Both the position numbers and the translations under genes were made by a program. The notes below the pieces were generated by a model. That model searched no databases. It had not been told where the DNA came from and worked only from the letters and a program-made list of their open reading frames with translations. DNA of 27,464 nucleotides from JALHUF01 sp050014795 (lineage in GTDB: Bacteria > Acidobacteriota > Terriglobia > UBA7540), in NCBI GenBank assembly GCA_050014795.1, contig JBEKCQ010000032.1, forward strand, positions 1 to 27,464. The letters are read 5' to 3'. Of the stretch, positions 16,469-23,785 are shown piece after piece. The stretch's first letter is position 1, and every line of letters begins with the position of its first letter.

Positions 16469-16915
16469 TCATTGTCCAGCCGCAACGCCGGCTTCCGCCT
16501 CCTCCGGGATAATTTCGAAGGTCGCGTCGATCTTCGCGGTTTTCGAAATCATCGCGCCTACCGAGCAATACTTGGTTTCGGAAAGGTGGATAGCCTGCTT
16601 CACGGCTTCCGGGTCGATTCGCCCGCGCAGCCGGTGCTTGATCTCGACCCGGGTGAAGTAGGTGGGAGGCTCTGCGCGCTGCTCGGCGCGCACCTCGATT
16701 TCGTACCCGGTCACCTGTTGCCGCTTCTTGCGCAGAATACTGATGACATCGAAGGCCGTGCAGCCTCCCAGCGCCAGCAGTGCAAACTCAATGGGCTTGG
16801 GACCGGTATGACCCACAGCGTCGTCCATGACGACCGTATGACCCGAGCTTGATTCCGCCACGAATTGCCGGCCTGATCCCTGAATCGTTGTTAGTCGCAG
16901 CTTTCCTTCCAGCAT
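16469..16915 (-). CDS. OsmC/Ohr-family protein (YhfA-like peroxidase subgroup)
   Basis: 148 residues. The ATG at 16915 is preferred over an upstream TTG because GAGGTG lies just upstream. Members reduce organic or fatty-acid hydroperoxides with two reactive cysteines. Both are present here: GGCTAFDV (about residue 50) at the start of the long central helix and KYCSVGAM (about 115). GPKPIEFALLALGGC and the final strand IDATFEIIPE also fit. The length agrees with the YhfA-type branch (about 135-140). It appears to be a single cytoplasmic gene; the downstream region is the repeat-rich gap. The dithiol reductant is not evident from context. Confidence 0.88.
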   Translation of the reverse strand: MLEGKLRLTTIQGSGRQFVAESSSGHTVVMDDAVGHTGPKPIEFALLALGGCTAFDVISILRKKRQQVTGYEIEVRAEQRAEPPTYFTRVEIKHRLRGRIDPEAVKQAIHLSETKYCSVGAMISKTAKIDATFEIIPEEAEAGVAAGQ

Positions 16916-17109
16916 TTCGCACCTCAGTTTTGAGTGAAGACTCAACTGATAAATGCAGTCTCGCGCCAAAGGTAACAAGAAATCTGTGGGGAGGAATCTC
17001 TTCGCGCCAAGTGCGGGTAGGCCGTAGCTCAGAACGGAGGAGTGCGCCGAGTTCGAGGAATGTCGGACGTTGTGTCAATATTAGGCCCAGCCTATTCAAA
17101 ATACGGTGC

Positions 17110-18660
17110 TTAGAAATCGACCAAGGTCTGGAGATAAACGAAATGCTGGTTGTCTTCGCCGCGCGTCTTCTGCGCAAACTCGCCCGGCACGAACAGCGAG
17201 TAACCGGAAAGAATCGTCAAGTGCTTGTGGACGGGGAAGGCCAGCGTGAAATCCACTTCGTCGCCGACGTGAGTGCCTGAGTTCCCTGTGGGGTCAAAGC
17301 CCAGCACGGCGCCGCTGGCATTTTTCCAAGGGCCGCGGGCTGCAAGCAGGTAGAAGCGGTGGTAGTCGATGTCGAACTTCACATTCTTGACCGGCGCCAC
17401 GGTAAACATGGGCCGGAAGTCCTGCATGTTCCGCCAGCCCATCAGATCGGCGTAGCCGTAATGCGGGTGATTGCTGGGAAACAGGTTGTAGAATTCCCCC
17501 GAACGTCCATCCTTGGGGTCGCGGTCGCCGGTGGCCACGTCGTATTCAAATCCCAGGCGAAGCTGATGGGTCTCCTCCAGCGTGCCGTAGAACATGCCTG
17601 CAAAGGCGCGGGCGCTGTGCGGGTCGAAGCCCCGATGGCCGAACTGATCGGCAAACTCCACGTCATAATCGACCGCCCTGCCGAGCTTGCCGTCGCTCCG
17701 CAAGCCCGCGGTCATGATTTCCGTCGCTTTGCGCCCTTCCGCAGGGATTTCCCCTGGCGTCCGCAGGCCATCGCGCAACAGAATCCCGTAAACGTCCAGA
17801 TGTCGCGGCTGCTGGCGGAAGAACTGGTTGTAGATGCCGTAGAGGTACTGGTCGCGGTCGCCACGTCCGGTCTGGCGCCGATCAACGATCTTGGCGGCAA
17901 ACCAATCGCTTCCCCAAGTCTTCGACGTGTATCCCATCTTGACCGCGTCAAAGGAGCGCCCGACGTTGTCCCAATTCCCCCGGCCTATCAAGCGGTCGCT
18001 CCCGTAAGCCATTTCCTGGCGCCCGGCACGCAGGCTGAGTCCAGGCTTCAAGAAGTCGCTCACCTGAAAATAGCCCTGATGCAGGTCAGTGAGATTGTCG
18101 TTGGAGTTGGTGGCGAGTTCCTGCCCCCACAGCCGCGAATCCTGAAACTGCAAGTAGGTTTCGATTTGGTCACTCAGCTTGGCCCGGATGTGGAAGCGCA
18201 GACGTTGTGCCACAAAGTCCGCGAGGTCGCTGATAGAAGAATTGAGGTCCGCGTTCTGCCGGACTTCGGCGCGGAAGCGCAGTTGCCCGCCGACTTCGAT
18301 GCGTTCGGATTTGCCCTTCTCCGCCGAAACCTGGGGGATAGGGCTGGACGATGCCTGAAGCGAAGCAGCCGGCGAAGAGGGGTGATTCACCGGCAGACCC
18401 ATCGCCTTGGGTGGCGCGGCAATGCCTCCCGCGGCGCCCGTCGAGGCAGACGCTACCTCAACTGCCGGGGGAGCGGCGCTCGGCACCATACGCGCCACCT
18501 GGGTCTTGAGCTCGTGGTTCTCCGTCTCCAGTTGCTCGACGCGGCGCTCGAGGGCCGCCAGACGCTCCTCCAGTGTCGAGCCGGGACTTTCGGCCCGCGC
18601 GGGCGCGACACCCAGCCCCACCACCAGACACACACCCACCCATCTAAGTCCAGCGCGCAT
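17110..18660 (-). CDS. Outer-membrane porin, alginate-export (AlgE-like) family
   Basis: 516 residues. Signal peptide (VGVCLVVGLGVAPARA, cut near 23), then a coiled coil with heptad leucines (LEERLAALERRVEQLETENH, about 29-60), a Pro/Ala/Ser-rich linker to about 115, and a long beta-barrel of some 16-18 strands beginning RIEVGGQLRFRAEVRQN and ending in the C-terminal aromatic signal LVDF. Segments such as LSLRAGRQEMAYGSDRLIG, FDAVKMGY and LGFEYDVATGDRDP are typical of the alginate-export/porin group. The N-terminal coiled coil could trimerise and reach the peptidoglycan. It starts 17 bp after the octaheme cytochrome stop on the same strand, so the two form an operon. Substrate unknown. Confidence 0.8.
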   Translation of the reverse strand: MRAGLRWVGVCLVVGLGVAPARAESPGSTLEERLAALERRVEQLETENHELKTQVARMVPSAAPPAVEVASASTGAAGGIAAPPKAMGLPVNHPSSPAASLQASSSPIPQVSAEKGKSERIEVGGQLRFRAEVRQNADLNSSISDLADFVAQRLRFHIRAKLSDQIETYLQFQDSRLWGQELATNSNDNLTDLHQGYFQVSDFLKPGLSLRAGRQEMAYGSDRLIGRGNWDNVGRSFDAVKMGYTSKTWGSDWFAAKIVDRRQTGRGDRDQYLYGIYNQFFRQQPRHLDVYGILLRDGLRTPGEIPAEGRKATEIMTAGLRSDGKLGRAVDYDVEFADQFGHRGFDPHSARAFAGMFYGTLEETHQLRLGFEYDVATGDRDPKDGRSGEFYNLFPSNHPHYGYADLMGWRNMQDFRPMFTVAPVKNVKFDIDYHRFYLLAARGPWKNASGAVLGFDPTGNSGTHVGDEVDFTLAFPVHKHLTILSGYSLFVPGEFAQKTRGEDNQHFVYLQTLVDF

Positions 18661-18677
18661 GCTCAGCCTCCACTTCC

Positions 18678-19982
18678 CTACTGCTTGTAGCGTCCTTGAT
18701 AGAACTCCAGAATCTTCTTCAACTCTTCGGGCTTCAATCCCGCCTTCCAGCGGTGATAGTCCTGCTTCAAGATCGGCCGCGTGACACCGGGTTGGAGGTG
18801 TTCGGCCTCCGGCAGGAACTCATTGTAGAAATGCTTGGCCACTTCATAGAAGCCGTGCCACTGGGTGAAGTCCGGCCCCATCATGGCTGTGCCCATGCGG
18901 GCGCGGCGCCCCTCGTGGTGCCAGAGTTCGTAGTAGGTCCATTCAATCTGGTCATCGAAAGGAGTCTTGGAGATTTTCCCGACGGCGTAGAACTCATCCA
19001 TCACGCCCTTGGCCGGCTTGGCGAATTTCTCGTTGTAGAGGTCCACGGTCAGATCGTACTGCTTGTAGAAGTTCGCCACCCACCCTGCGGCATGGCAATT
19101 CGAGCAAACGTCTTTCATCGCCTCGCGCTTCTTTTCCCAGTTGTCCTGTCGGATGGAAATCGCGGGGCGCAGCGTCCAACTGATGCGCAGACCCACGTCG
19201 TGAGTGACGCGCTGGTTGGCTGTGGCGCTCATGTGGCAAGTCCCGCAGGTGGGGGCCGAGTAATAGTCCTTCCCCACCACCCACGACTTCGACTCCAGAT
19301 TCATCTTGGCGATGTTGGCGCGAAACTGGATGCCATGTTTCGATTCGGTGTAGATCTCGATCTGTGGATGGTCAGGTCCCATGTGGCACTTGCCACAGTT
19401 TTCCGGCTGCCGCGCCTGTGCAGAGGAGAAAGCATGGCGGCCGTGGCAGGCGGCGCAGGTGCCTTTCGAGCCGTCGGGATTGACGCGGCCAATGCCGCTG
19501 TTCGGCCAAGTGGCAGGGGTAAACTTTCCCTCGCCCAGGTAGGCCACGGTGCTGCCGTGGCATTGCATGCATCCGTTGATGGCCGCCGGGCCGCCCTCGA
19601 CGATCTCGCCCAGCACGTTATCGAGCGAGCCGATGAAGCGGGCCGCGTCGGCGTGATGGCTGGCCTCGAATTCTTTCATCTCCTGGACGTGGCAGCGGGC
19701 ACAGTAGTTGGGCGTGACGATGACGGCGATCTTCTGCCCGTTGTGCTCGAAGGTGGCGGGGTCGCCGGGGTTCGCCTGGTGGCAGGAGAAGCAGTCCACG
19801 CCTTGGGCGGCATGGCGGCTGGCGCGCCACTGCTCGACAATCCCCGGCGTCGTGGACTCGTGGCACGCCAGGCATTCTTTGGCCTCGGCCGAAACCTGCG
19901 GAGCTTCCTGCGCTATCGCCCAGGGCGCCAGAGCAACAAGCAGCAAGGCCGCCATTAAGAGAACAGCTTTCAGAACGCGCAT
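18678..19982 (-). CDS. Periplasmic octaheme cytochrome c, hydroxylamine-oxidoreductase (HAO) family
   Basis: 434 residues. The ATG at 19982 is fixed by GGAGG about 7 nt upstream and a signal peptide (LLMAALLLVALAPWAIAQ, cut near 24). Eight CxxCH haem sites occur at Cys37, 64, 94, 138, 176, 196, 246 and 293. Their spacing and the C-terminal part (ELWHHEGRRARMG near 355, then MMGPDFTQWHGFYE) match HAO-type octahaem proteins, which either oxidise hydroxylamine/hydrazine or reduce nitrite/hydroxylamine. HAO proper has a Tyr crosslinked to the catalytic haem; whether it is present here cannot be settled without alignment, but the motif reads PDF. It is first gene of an operon with a porin. A possible FNR-type promoter lies upstream. 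Confidence 0.88.
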   Translation of the reverse strand: MRVLKAVLLMAALLLVALAPWAIAQEAPQVSAEAKECLACHESTTPGIVEQWRASRHAAQGVDCFSCHQANPGDPATFEHNGQKIAVIVTPNYCARCHVQEMKEFEASHHADAARFIGSLDNVLGEIVEGGPAAINGCMQCHGSTVAYLGEGKFTPATWPNSGIGRVNPDGSKGTCAACHGRHAFSSAQARQPENCGKCHMGPDHPQIEIYTESKHGIQFRANIAKMNLESKSWVVGKDYYSAPTCGTCHMSATANQRVTHDVGLRISWTLRPAISIRQDNWEKKREAMKDVCSNCHAAGWVANFYKQYDLTVDLYNEKFAKPAKGVMDEFYAVGKISKTPFDDQIEWTYYELWHHEGRRARMGTAMMGPDFTQWHGFYEVAKHFYNEFLPEAEHLQPGVTRPILKQDYHRWKAGLKPEELKKILEFYQGRYKQ

Positions 19983-20130
19983 CGTTGTCCTCCAGCAGGG
20001 CAGAAACGTGGTATCCGCGCCGCATCGAGCGAAACCACCGTTGCCGCTAAGCTGAGCCGCAAGCGAGGCAACGTCTGGCGCCGGACGTGTCCCGAGTCCC
20101 CGGCGCGACGCACCACCGGCGTCTCGCCGC

Positions 20131-20171
20131 ATTCTAATCCAGAGTAGCCCCGAACCGATGATCTTTATCAC
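20131..20171 (-). promoter_or_regulatory. Candidate FNR/CRP-type activated promoter for the cytochrome-porin operon
   Basis: On the minus strand, GTGATAAAGATCAT (20171-20158; core TGAT-N4-ATCA, near the FNR consensus TTGAT-N4-ATCAA) lies 22 nt before TAGAAT (20136-20131). With transcription starting near 20124 the dyad is centred at about -40.5, the usual position of a class II activator site. No good -35 box exists, as expected for such promoters. The leader would be about 140 nt. Confidence 0.45.
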
Positions 20172-20203
20172 GCGCTCCGTAGTGGCAGGCTTGTCCCGCC
20201 AGG

Positions 20204-20229
20204 ACTGTAGCGGCGGTCTAGGACCGCCG
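20204..20229. repeat. 26-bp palindromic repeat, copy 1
   Basis: Contains CGGCGGTC-TAG-GACCGCCG (perfect 8-bp arms). It agrees at 23 of 26 positions with 25554-25579 at the end of gcvPA, so this is an interspersed palindromic repeat, probably REP-like. Confidence 0.7.
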
Positions 20230-20272
20230 GAAACGTTCGCCCGCCGCGCGGGTGCCTCCTGCAACTTTTCGC

Positions 20273-20301
20273 TTGACAATCGCGGGAAGCTGTGCTATAC
20301 T
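20273..20301 (+). promoter_or_regulatory. Strong sigma70-type promoter (rightward)
   Basis: TTGACA (20273-20278), 17-nt spacer, TATACT (20296-20301), with TGC directly before the -10 (extended -10). This is the best promoter in the window. Transcription would start near 20308, and no convincing protein gene follows on this strand before gcvT at 22.7 kb. Confidence 0.75.
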
Positions 20302-20307
20302 TATAGC

Positions 20308-20490
20308 CTAAGCTGGGACTGGGGAAGCAGGTGCTCAAACCAATGTATCCGAGGCTGGTATTCACAAATCATGCCGGGGCGGATGCAAGCGAAAGTTGAG
20401 CCCAAACTCACAAAACTAAAAGATAGTTTTTTGAGCCTCCCAAAGCTGCCATCTTACTGATAAAAAAGCACATGGCAGCTTTGGTAGTGC
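20308..20490 (+). ncRNA. Candidate small RNA downstream of a near-consensus promoter
   Basis: The expected transcript contains two strong stems: CTCACAAAACTA (20407-20418) with 20424-20435 (11 of 12 pairs, 5-nt loop) and CCAAAGCTGCCAT (20440-20452) with 20472-20484 (13 of 13 pairs, 19-nt loop). Short ORFs exist (18 codons from 20343, 29 codons from 20371) but neither has a good ribosome-binding site. No tmRNA, 6S, SRP or RNase P RNA hallmark was found. The 3' end is not defined: no T-tract follows either stem on this strand. The stems could instead belong to the 3' region of the opposing STAS operon. Confidence 0.35.
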
Positions 20491-20523
20491 AAAAAAGCCC
20501 CCCAAGAACACGCGAAAAAGGGC
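20491..20523 (-). terminator. Probable Rho-independent terminator of the anti-sigma/STAS operon
   Basis: On the minus strand, GCCCTT (20523-20518) can pair with GGGGGC (20502-20497; four G-C and two G-U pairs) and is followed directly by six T (20496-20491). It lies about 115 nt after the STAS stop codon. A second six-T run follows on the same strand at 20467-20462. Confidence 0.4.
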
Positions 20524-20637
20524 CAGAAGACGCGAGTTTACGGCTTCAGAGCTTAACCTACCGAGATACGCGCAGCTACCCCTACAAACCGCGGCGATTG
20601 TCATGATCTGCTGGGAGGAAAGCTCAAGGTCCGCTGC

Positions 20638-20997
20638 CTAGACCCCGCCGAAGGGTTCGGTCGAGGGAATCCTCTGCAAGGCCTCCTGCTCGTCCTCGAA
20701 GATGGCGAAGACCCTCTGGAGGCGCGCCAGTTCCAGAACCGAGCGCGCGTTGCCGCGCAGGCCGAACAGGCCGAACCGCGTCTTGGTCTGCCGGGAAAGC
20801 TGCAATCCCTCCACCAGCGTCGCCATCCCCGAGCTATCGATGTAGCCGACCTCGCTCAGGTTCACCAGCACGCCGGCCGGCCCGGCGTGCATCTCCTGCA
20901 GGAGGGTCTCGCGCAAGCTCGGTGAGGAGTACAGGTCCACATCCCCGATGCAGTCAATAATGGTGGCGTTATCCGCGCTCCTGACCTGGACTTTCAT
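20638..20997 (-). CDS. STAS-domain anti-anti-sigma factor (SpoIIAA/RsbV-like)
   Basis: 119 residues, a single STAS domain. These proteins, when unphosphorylated, bind a serine kinase/anti-sigma factor and free the sigma factor; phosphorylation switches them off. Visible marks are the first strand VQVRSADNATIIDCIGDVDLYSSP, VLVNLSEVGYIDSSGM with the phosphorylatable Ser (DSSG, Ser55/Ser56), and FGLFGLRGNARSVLELARL. The C-terminal extension of about 10 residues is unremarkable. The gene begins inside the end of the upstream kinase gene (29-bp overlap, different frame), implying coupled translation. AAAGGTG lies about 10 nt before the ATG. Confidence 0.9.
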   Translation of the reverse strand: MKVQVRSADNATIIDCIGDVDLYSSPSLRETLLQEMHAGPAGVLVNLSEVGYIDSSGMATLVEGLQLSRQTKTRFGLFGLRGNARSVLELARLQRVFAIFEDEQEALQRIPSTEPFGGV

Positions 20998-21409
20998 CGC
21001 TCGTGGGCACCTTTCGCGAAAGGTACTTGACCATCTTCAGCCGATTTCCCCCGGAGAAACTCTCGTCGTAAGAGCTCGCGTCCATGAAGCACTTGATGAA
21101 AAACGTCCCCAGTCCACCCGGGCGAACATCCTCCAGGGCGCGCGGTTGATGGGTCTCGGGCTGAACCCGGGGCCCGGAATCTTCGAGGACAAATTCGAGG
21201 CGATCGGGACGCGTGTAAACCTCCAGGGCCAGCGTGGCGTCGAGACGATTGCCGTAGGTGTGCCGGATTACGTTGCTGGCTGCCTCGTCCACCGCCATGG
21301 CCAAGCCTTCAGCGTCCGACGCCGCGAAGCCCGCCTCTTGGGCGGAGTATGTTACCACAGCCCGAAGCATCTGGAGCAGCCGCGGGTCGCTGGAAATCAC
21401 AATCCTCAT
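20969..21409 (-). CDS. Anti-sigma-factor serine kinase (RsbW/SpoIIAB-like, HATPase)
   Basis: 146 residues from the ATG at 21409; the reading frame stays open further upstream but without family similarity. GHKL ATPase marks: N-box DEAASNVIRHTYGN (Glu42, Asn46), G1 box LEDSGP (Asp77, Gly79), and the glycine-rich G2 lid RPGGLGTFFIKCFMD. RsbW-like proteins bind a sigma factor and phosphorylate the STAS antagonist; the STAS gene overlaps its end by 29 bp and is the obvious partner. No sigma-factor or PP2C phosphatase gene is in the window, so the target is unknown. No clear Shine-Dalgarno is seen before the ATG. Confidence 0.87.
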   Translation of the reverse strand: MRIVISSDPRLLQMLRAVVTYSAQEAGFAASDAEGLAMAVDEAASNVIRHTYGNRLDATLALEVYTRPDRLEFVLEDSGPRVQPETHQPRALEDVRPGGLGTFFIKCFMDASSYDESFSGGNRLKMVKYLSRKVPTSDESPGQERG

Positions 21410-21630
21410 GAGTTCAGAACCGACAGGCGCTTCGAAGGCCCGCGGACGCAGGCAGCGGTGGTGCTTCCCTTCCCAGCGGCGGCTCCCGCGCCCGGCCCCG
21501 ATGGTACAGACCCGCGCCGGGGAAATCAATGCCTCGCTGCCACCGGCAGCCCATCCGCAGTTACGCGCCTTCTCCGGCTCGCGCGTCAATCCGCGTCAGA
21601 GGAGCGCCCCCGGGCAGGCGACGTCCTTTC

Positions 21631-21807
21631 CTACACCTGATCCTGCGTCTTGTAGTCGCACGCTTCCCGGCAGTCCACACAGTAGTACTGGCCGTCTTCC
21701 GTGAGGCGCACACCAAAGTCCGAGTGGCAGAGCGCGCAATACTTGTAGCAGGTGCAGCGCTCTTCCAACTGATCACAGACGACGCACTTGAATTCTTTCC
21801 AGGCCAT
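21631..21807 (-). CDS. Small Cys-rich zinc-ribbon-like protein (58 residues)
   Basis: ATG at 21807, TAG at 21633-21631. The peptide begins MAWKEFKCVVC and has cysteines at 8, 11, 18, 20, 24, 27, 43, 46 and 50. CxxC pairs (8/11, 24/27, 43/46) are spaced like zinc-binding knuckles, and the end reads YYCVDCREACDY. Coding evidence is the dense, regularly placed cysteines, an uninterrupted frame of sensible composition, and GAGG about 10 nt before the start. It has no signal peptide, so it should be cytoplasmic. Function is unknown; a role in nucleic-acid or protein binding is only a guess. It lies about 220 bp upstream of the anti-sigma kinase on the same strand and may share its transcript. Confidence 0.72.
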   Translation of the reverse strand: MAWKEFKCVVCDQLEERCTCYKYCALCHSDFGVRLTEDGQYYCVDCREACDYKTQDQV

Positions 21808-21925
21808 CGGGTCACCGCCTCGCTTTCCCGCTGCGGGAGCTGGCTCGCTCCCGCGCCATTGTCGGCCAGCTACGGCGCAAAATCAACCCACCGATCGCCG
21901 CGCTCAGAATCACCAGACGTTCAGG

Positions 21926-22441
21926 TCACCTGCTCGCGTCGCCTTCGGAGATGGCTTTCAGATCCTTCGCCAGGATTGAAAACGGGCCCGACAGCGATTG
22001 GTCACGGCGCGTGTTCGATCCCCCACTGACTGCCTGGTAGATGAGCTTCGTCGAGACACGATCGAAGATCTGCAAGGAGGCCTGGAACTTCGTCACGGGC
22101 ACGCCAGTCATGGGCACGCCTTGCAGCGTCCCCATCCCTTGCGTGGCTTGAGTGAGGCCGATTTGTTGAGTAAATTCGATCTTGACAATCGCATCAGCCT
22201 GCGTGCATTCCGGCACAAGCTGCCAGGGGATTTTGCTGAGCATCTTCTTGGGCTTGCTCTCCGCATCGAGGAATTTCCTCACATCCAAGGCCTCGGCCGC
22301 CGACAACTTTCTCGTGTCAACACAGAAAGTCCGGGCCTTAAGAAACAGGTCCCGTTCCAGGATGTCGCCGATGGGTTTCTTCTCTTTCGCAACCAGTGGT
22401 AGCGCGAAGCAAAGAAGTAATGTCCAAGGCCAGTATCTCAT
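21926..22441 (-). CDS. Small secreted protein, function unknown
   Basis: 171 residues, not recognised. GGGAGGT lies 6 nt before the ATG, a very good ribosome-binding site. The signal peptide (MRYWPWTLLLCFALPLVA, cut near 18) predicts a periplasmic location. The mature part has two cysteines (FCVDTRK near 40, VPECTQAD near 79) that could form a disulfide. It then alternates strands (AIVKIEFTQQIGL, TKFQASLQIFD, KLIYQAVS), which resembles a small alpha/beta periplasmic protein. It is divergent from gcvT across about 230 bp and is followed on the same strand by the zinc-ribbon gene. Confidence 0.68.
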   Translation of the reverse strand: MRYWPWTLLLCFALPLVAKEKKPIGDILERDLFLKARTFCVDTRKLSAAEALDVRKFLDAESKPKKMLSKIPWQLVPECTQADAIVKIEFTQQIGLTQATQGMGTLQGVPMTGVPVTKFQASLQIFDRVSTKLIYQAVSGGSNTRRDQSLSGPFSILAKDLKAISEGDASR

Positions 22442-22601
22442 CTTGCACCTCCCTTACCAGGAACCACTTTCCGCCAGAAGTCGGGCGCAGTCAAGGCTCA
22501 TGCCCGGGGAGCCAAGCCACCCACTTGGACTGTCCGGATTCACACCCCAAGGCTGTGGTGGGAAACGATGCAACTCTCACTTGGTGTGACTTGTCGTTGG
22601 C

Positions 22602-22630
22602 TTGACCCTTTCGCGCCCGCTGTGTTAGCT
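22602..22630 (+). promoter_or_regulatory. Possible promoter of the glycine cleavage operon
   Basis: TTGACC (22602-22607), 17-nt spacer, TTAGCT (22625-22630; a weak -10). The spacer ends in GCTGTG, as in the strong promoter at 20273. Transcription near 22637 would give a 39-nt leader to the TTG start. No glycine-riboswitch-like sequence was recognised in the intergenic region. Confidence 0.35.
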
Positions 22631-22675
22631 TGGCAATTCTTGTTTGAAGCGTCTTTCTTGTCTGAGAGGGAGCGT

Positions 22676-23785
22676 TTGGCCACGTCAGAAGGGGTCGCGC
22701 TGAAGCGGACGGCGCTCCATGCCGTCCACAAGGCCGCAGGCGCGCGACTCGTGGAATTTGGCGGCTGGGAAATGCCGGTGGAATACACCGGCATCAGGGA
22801 AGAGCACCTCGCAGTCCGCACACGCGCGGGCCTGTTCGACGTCAGCCACATGGGCGAGATCGAAGTCCGGGGCCGCGAGGCGCTGGCGCTGCTCCAGCGG
22901 GTCACCTCGAACGACGCGGCGCGGCTCAAGGACCTCCAGGCTCAATATTCCGCCCTGATGTATCCCCCGGGCAGCGCGGTGGACGACTGCATCGTGCACC
23001 GCTTCGGCGAGAACCACTACCTCCTTTGCGTCAACGCCGCCAACACCGACAAGGACTTTGACTGGATCGTGCGGAACAATTCCTTTGACGCCGCGGTGCG
23101 CAACGTCTCCACCGCGTACACCCAGCTTGCCCTCCAGGGTCCACGGGCGGCGGAGATTCTGGCCCGCGTCACTGAGGCGGACTTGGCAGCCCTGCGCTAC
23201 TACTGGTTCCGTCCAGCGAAGTGTTGCGGCGTGGAAGGGTTGTTGGCCCGCACCGGCTACACCGGTGAAGATGGATTCGAGTTCTATTTTGCGCCCGCCG
23301 AGTCCGAGCGCGTTTGGAGCCAATTGCTCGCGGCCGGCAAGCCAGAAGGTTTGATTCCGGTAGGCCTCGGCGCGCGCAACACGCTCCGGCTGGAAGCAGC
23401 TTATCCGCTCTACGGTCACGAACTCGACGAAGAAACCACGTTGCTCGAAGCTGGACTCGGCTGGATCTGCAAGTTGGACAAAGGCGAATTCATCGGCCGG
23501 GACGTACTCGTGAAGCAGCGCCAGGAAGGCACGCGGAAGAAGCTGGTGGGATTCGAAATGGCCGAGCGCGGCATAGCGCGCGATGGTTACAGCGTCTTGA
23601 TCGAGGGCAAAGCGGTAGGCCGGGTCACCAGCGGTTCTTACGCCCCCTATCTCAAGAAGAGCATCGGCCTGGCCTATGTGCCGCCTGAACAGGCGGAGGT
23701 GGGGCGGGAAGTACAGATTGAGATTCGCGGCAAGGCAGTGACGGCGCGGCTGGTGCCGTTGCCCTTCTACAAGCGTCCGAAGTAG
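22676..23785 (+). CDS. gcvT: Glycine cleavage system T protein (aminomethyltransferase)
   Basis: 369 residues with start TTG 22676, preceded by GAGGG at about 5 nt; the frame is open further upstream but the family begins at LKRTALHAVH, so longer starts are unlikely. GcvT moves the aminomethyl carbon from lipoyl-GcvH to tetrahydrofolate, releasing ammonia and leaving reduced GcvH. Marks: EFGGWEMPVEY, AGLFDVSHMGEI, the folate-site aspartate in AVDDCIVHRF (about residue 102), ALQGPRAAEIL, RTGYTGEDGFEFY and GLGARNTLRLEAAYPLYGHEL, then the C-terminal barrel KLVGFEM and GRVTSGSYAPYL. First gene of gcvT-H-PA-PB. Confidence 0.95.
   Translation: MATSEGVALKRTALHAVHKAAGARLVEFGGWEMPVEYTGIREEHLAVRTRAGLFDVSHMGEIEVRGREALALLQRVTSNDAARLKDLQAQYSALMYPPGSAVDDCIVHRFGENHYLLCVNAANTDKDFDWIVRNNSFDAAVRNVSTAYTQLALQGPRAAEILARVTEADLAALRYYWFRPAKCCGVEGLLARTGYTGEDGFEFYFAPAESERVWSQLLAAGKPEGLIPVGLGARNTLRLEAAYPLYGHELDEETTLLEAGLGWICKLDKGEFIGRDVLVKQRQEGTRKKLVGFEMAERGIARDGYSVLIEGKAVGRVTSGSYAPYLKKSIGLAYVPPEQAEVGREVQIEIRGKAVTARLVPLPFYKRPK

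Noticed and set aside
16063..16485. ORFs of 60-140 codons across 16063-16485, one rightward with a CCGYC cysteine pair and one leftward rich in LT pairs
   Set aside because: The LT run is just translation of the 9-bp tandem repeat, and the cysteine pair stands alone; no start signals or homology.
17020..17060. tRNA-like words (TAGCTCAG at 17025-17032 and GTTCGA at 17051-17056)
   Set aside because: The two words are only 18 nt apart rather than the roughly 40-45 expected between D-arm and T-arm, and no acceptor stem or anticodon arm can be drawn.
20158..20460. 100-codon rightward frame around the strong promoter
   Set aside because: It begins upstream of the promoter and reads through the palindromic repeat; only its last 29 codons lie in the predicted transcript, without a ribosome-binding site.
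22442..22675. Glycine riboswitch upstream of gcvT
   Set aside because: I looked for the paired conserved aptamer cores usual in front of gcv operons and did not recognise either; a covariance-model search would be decisive.
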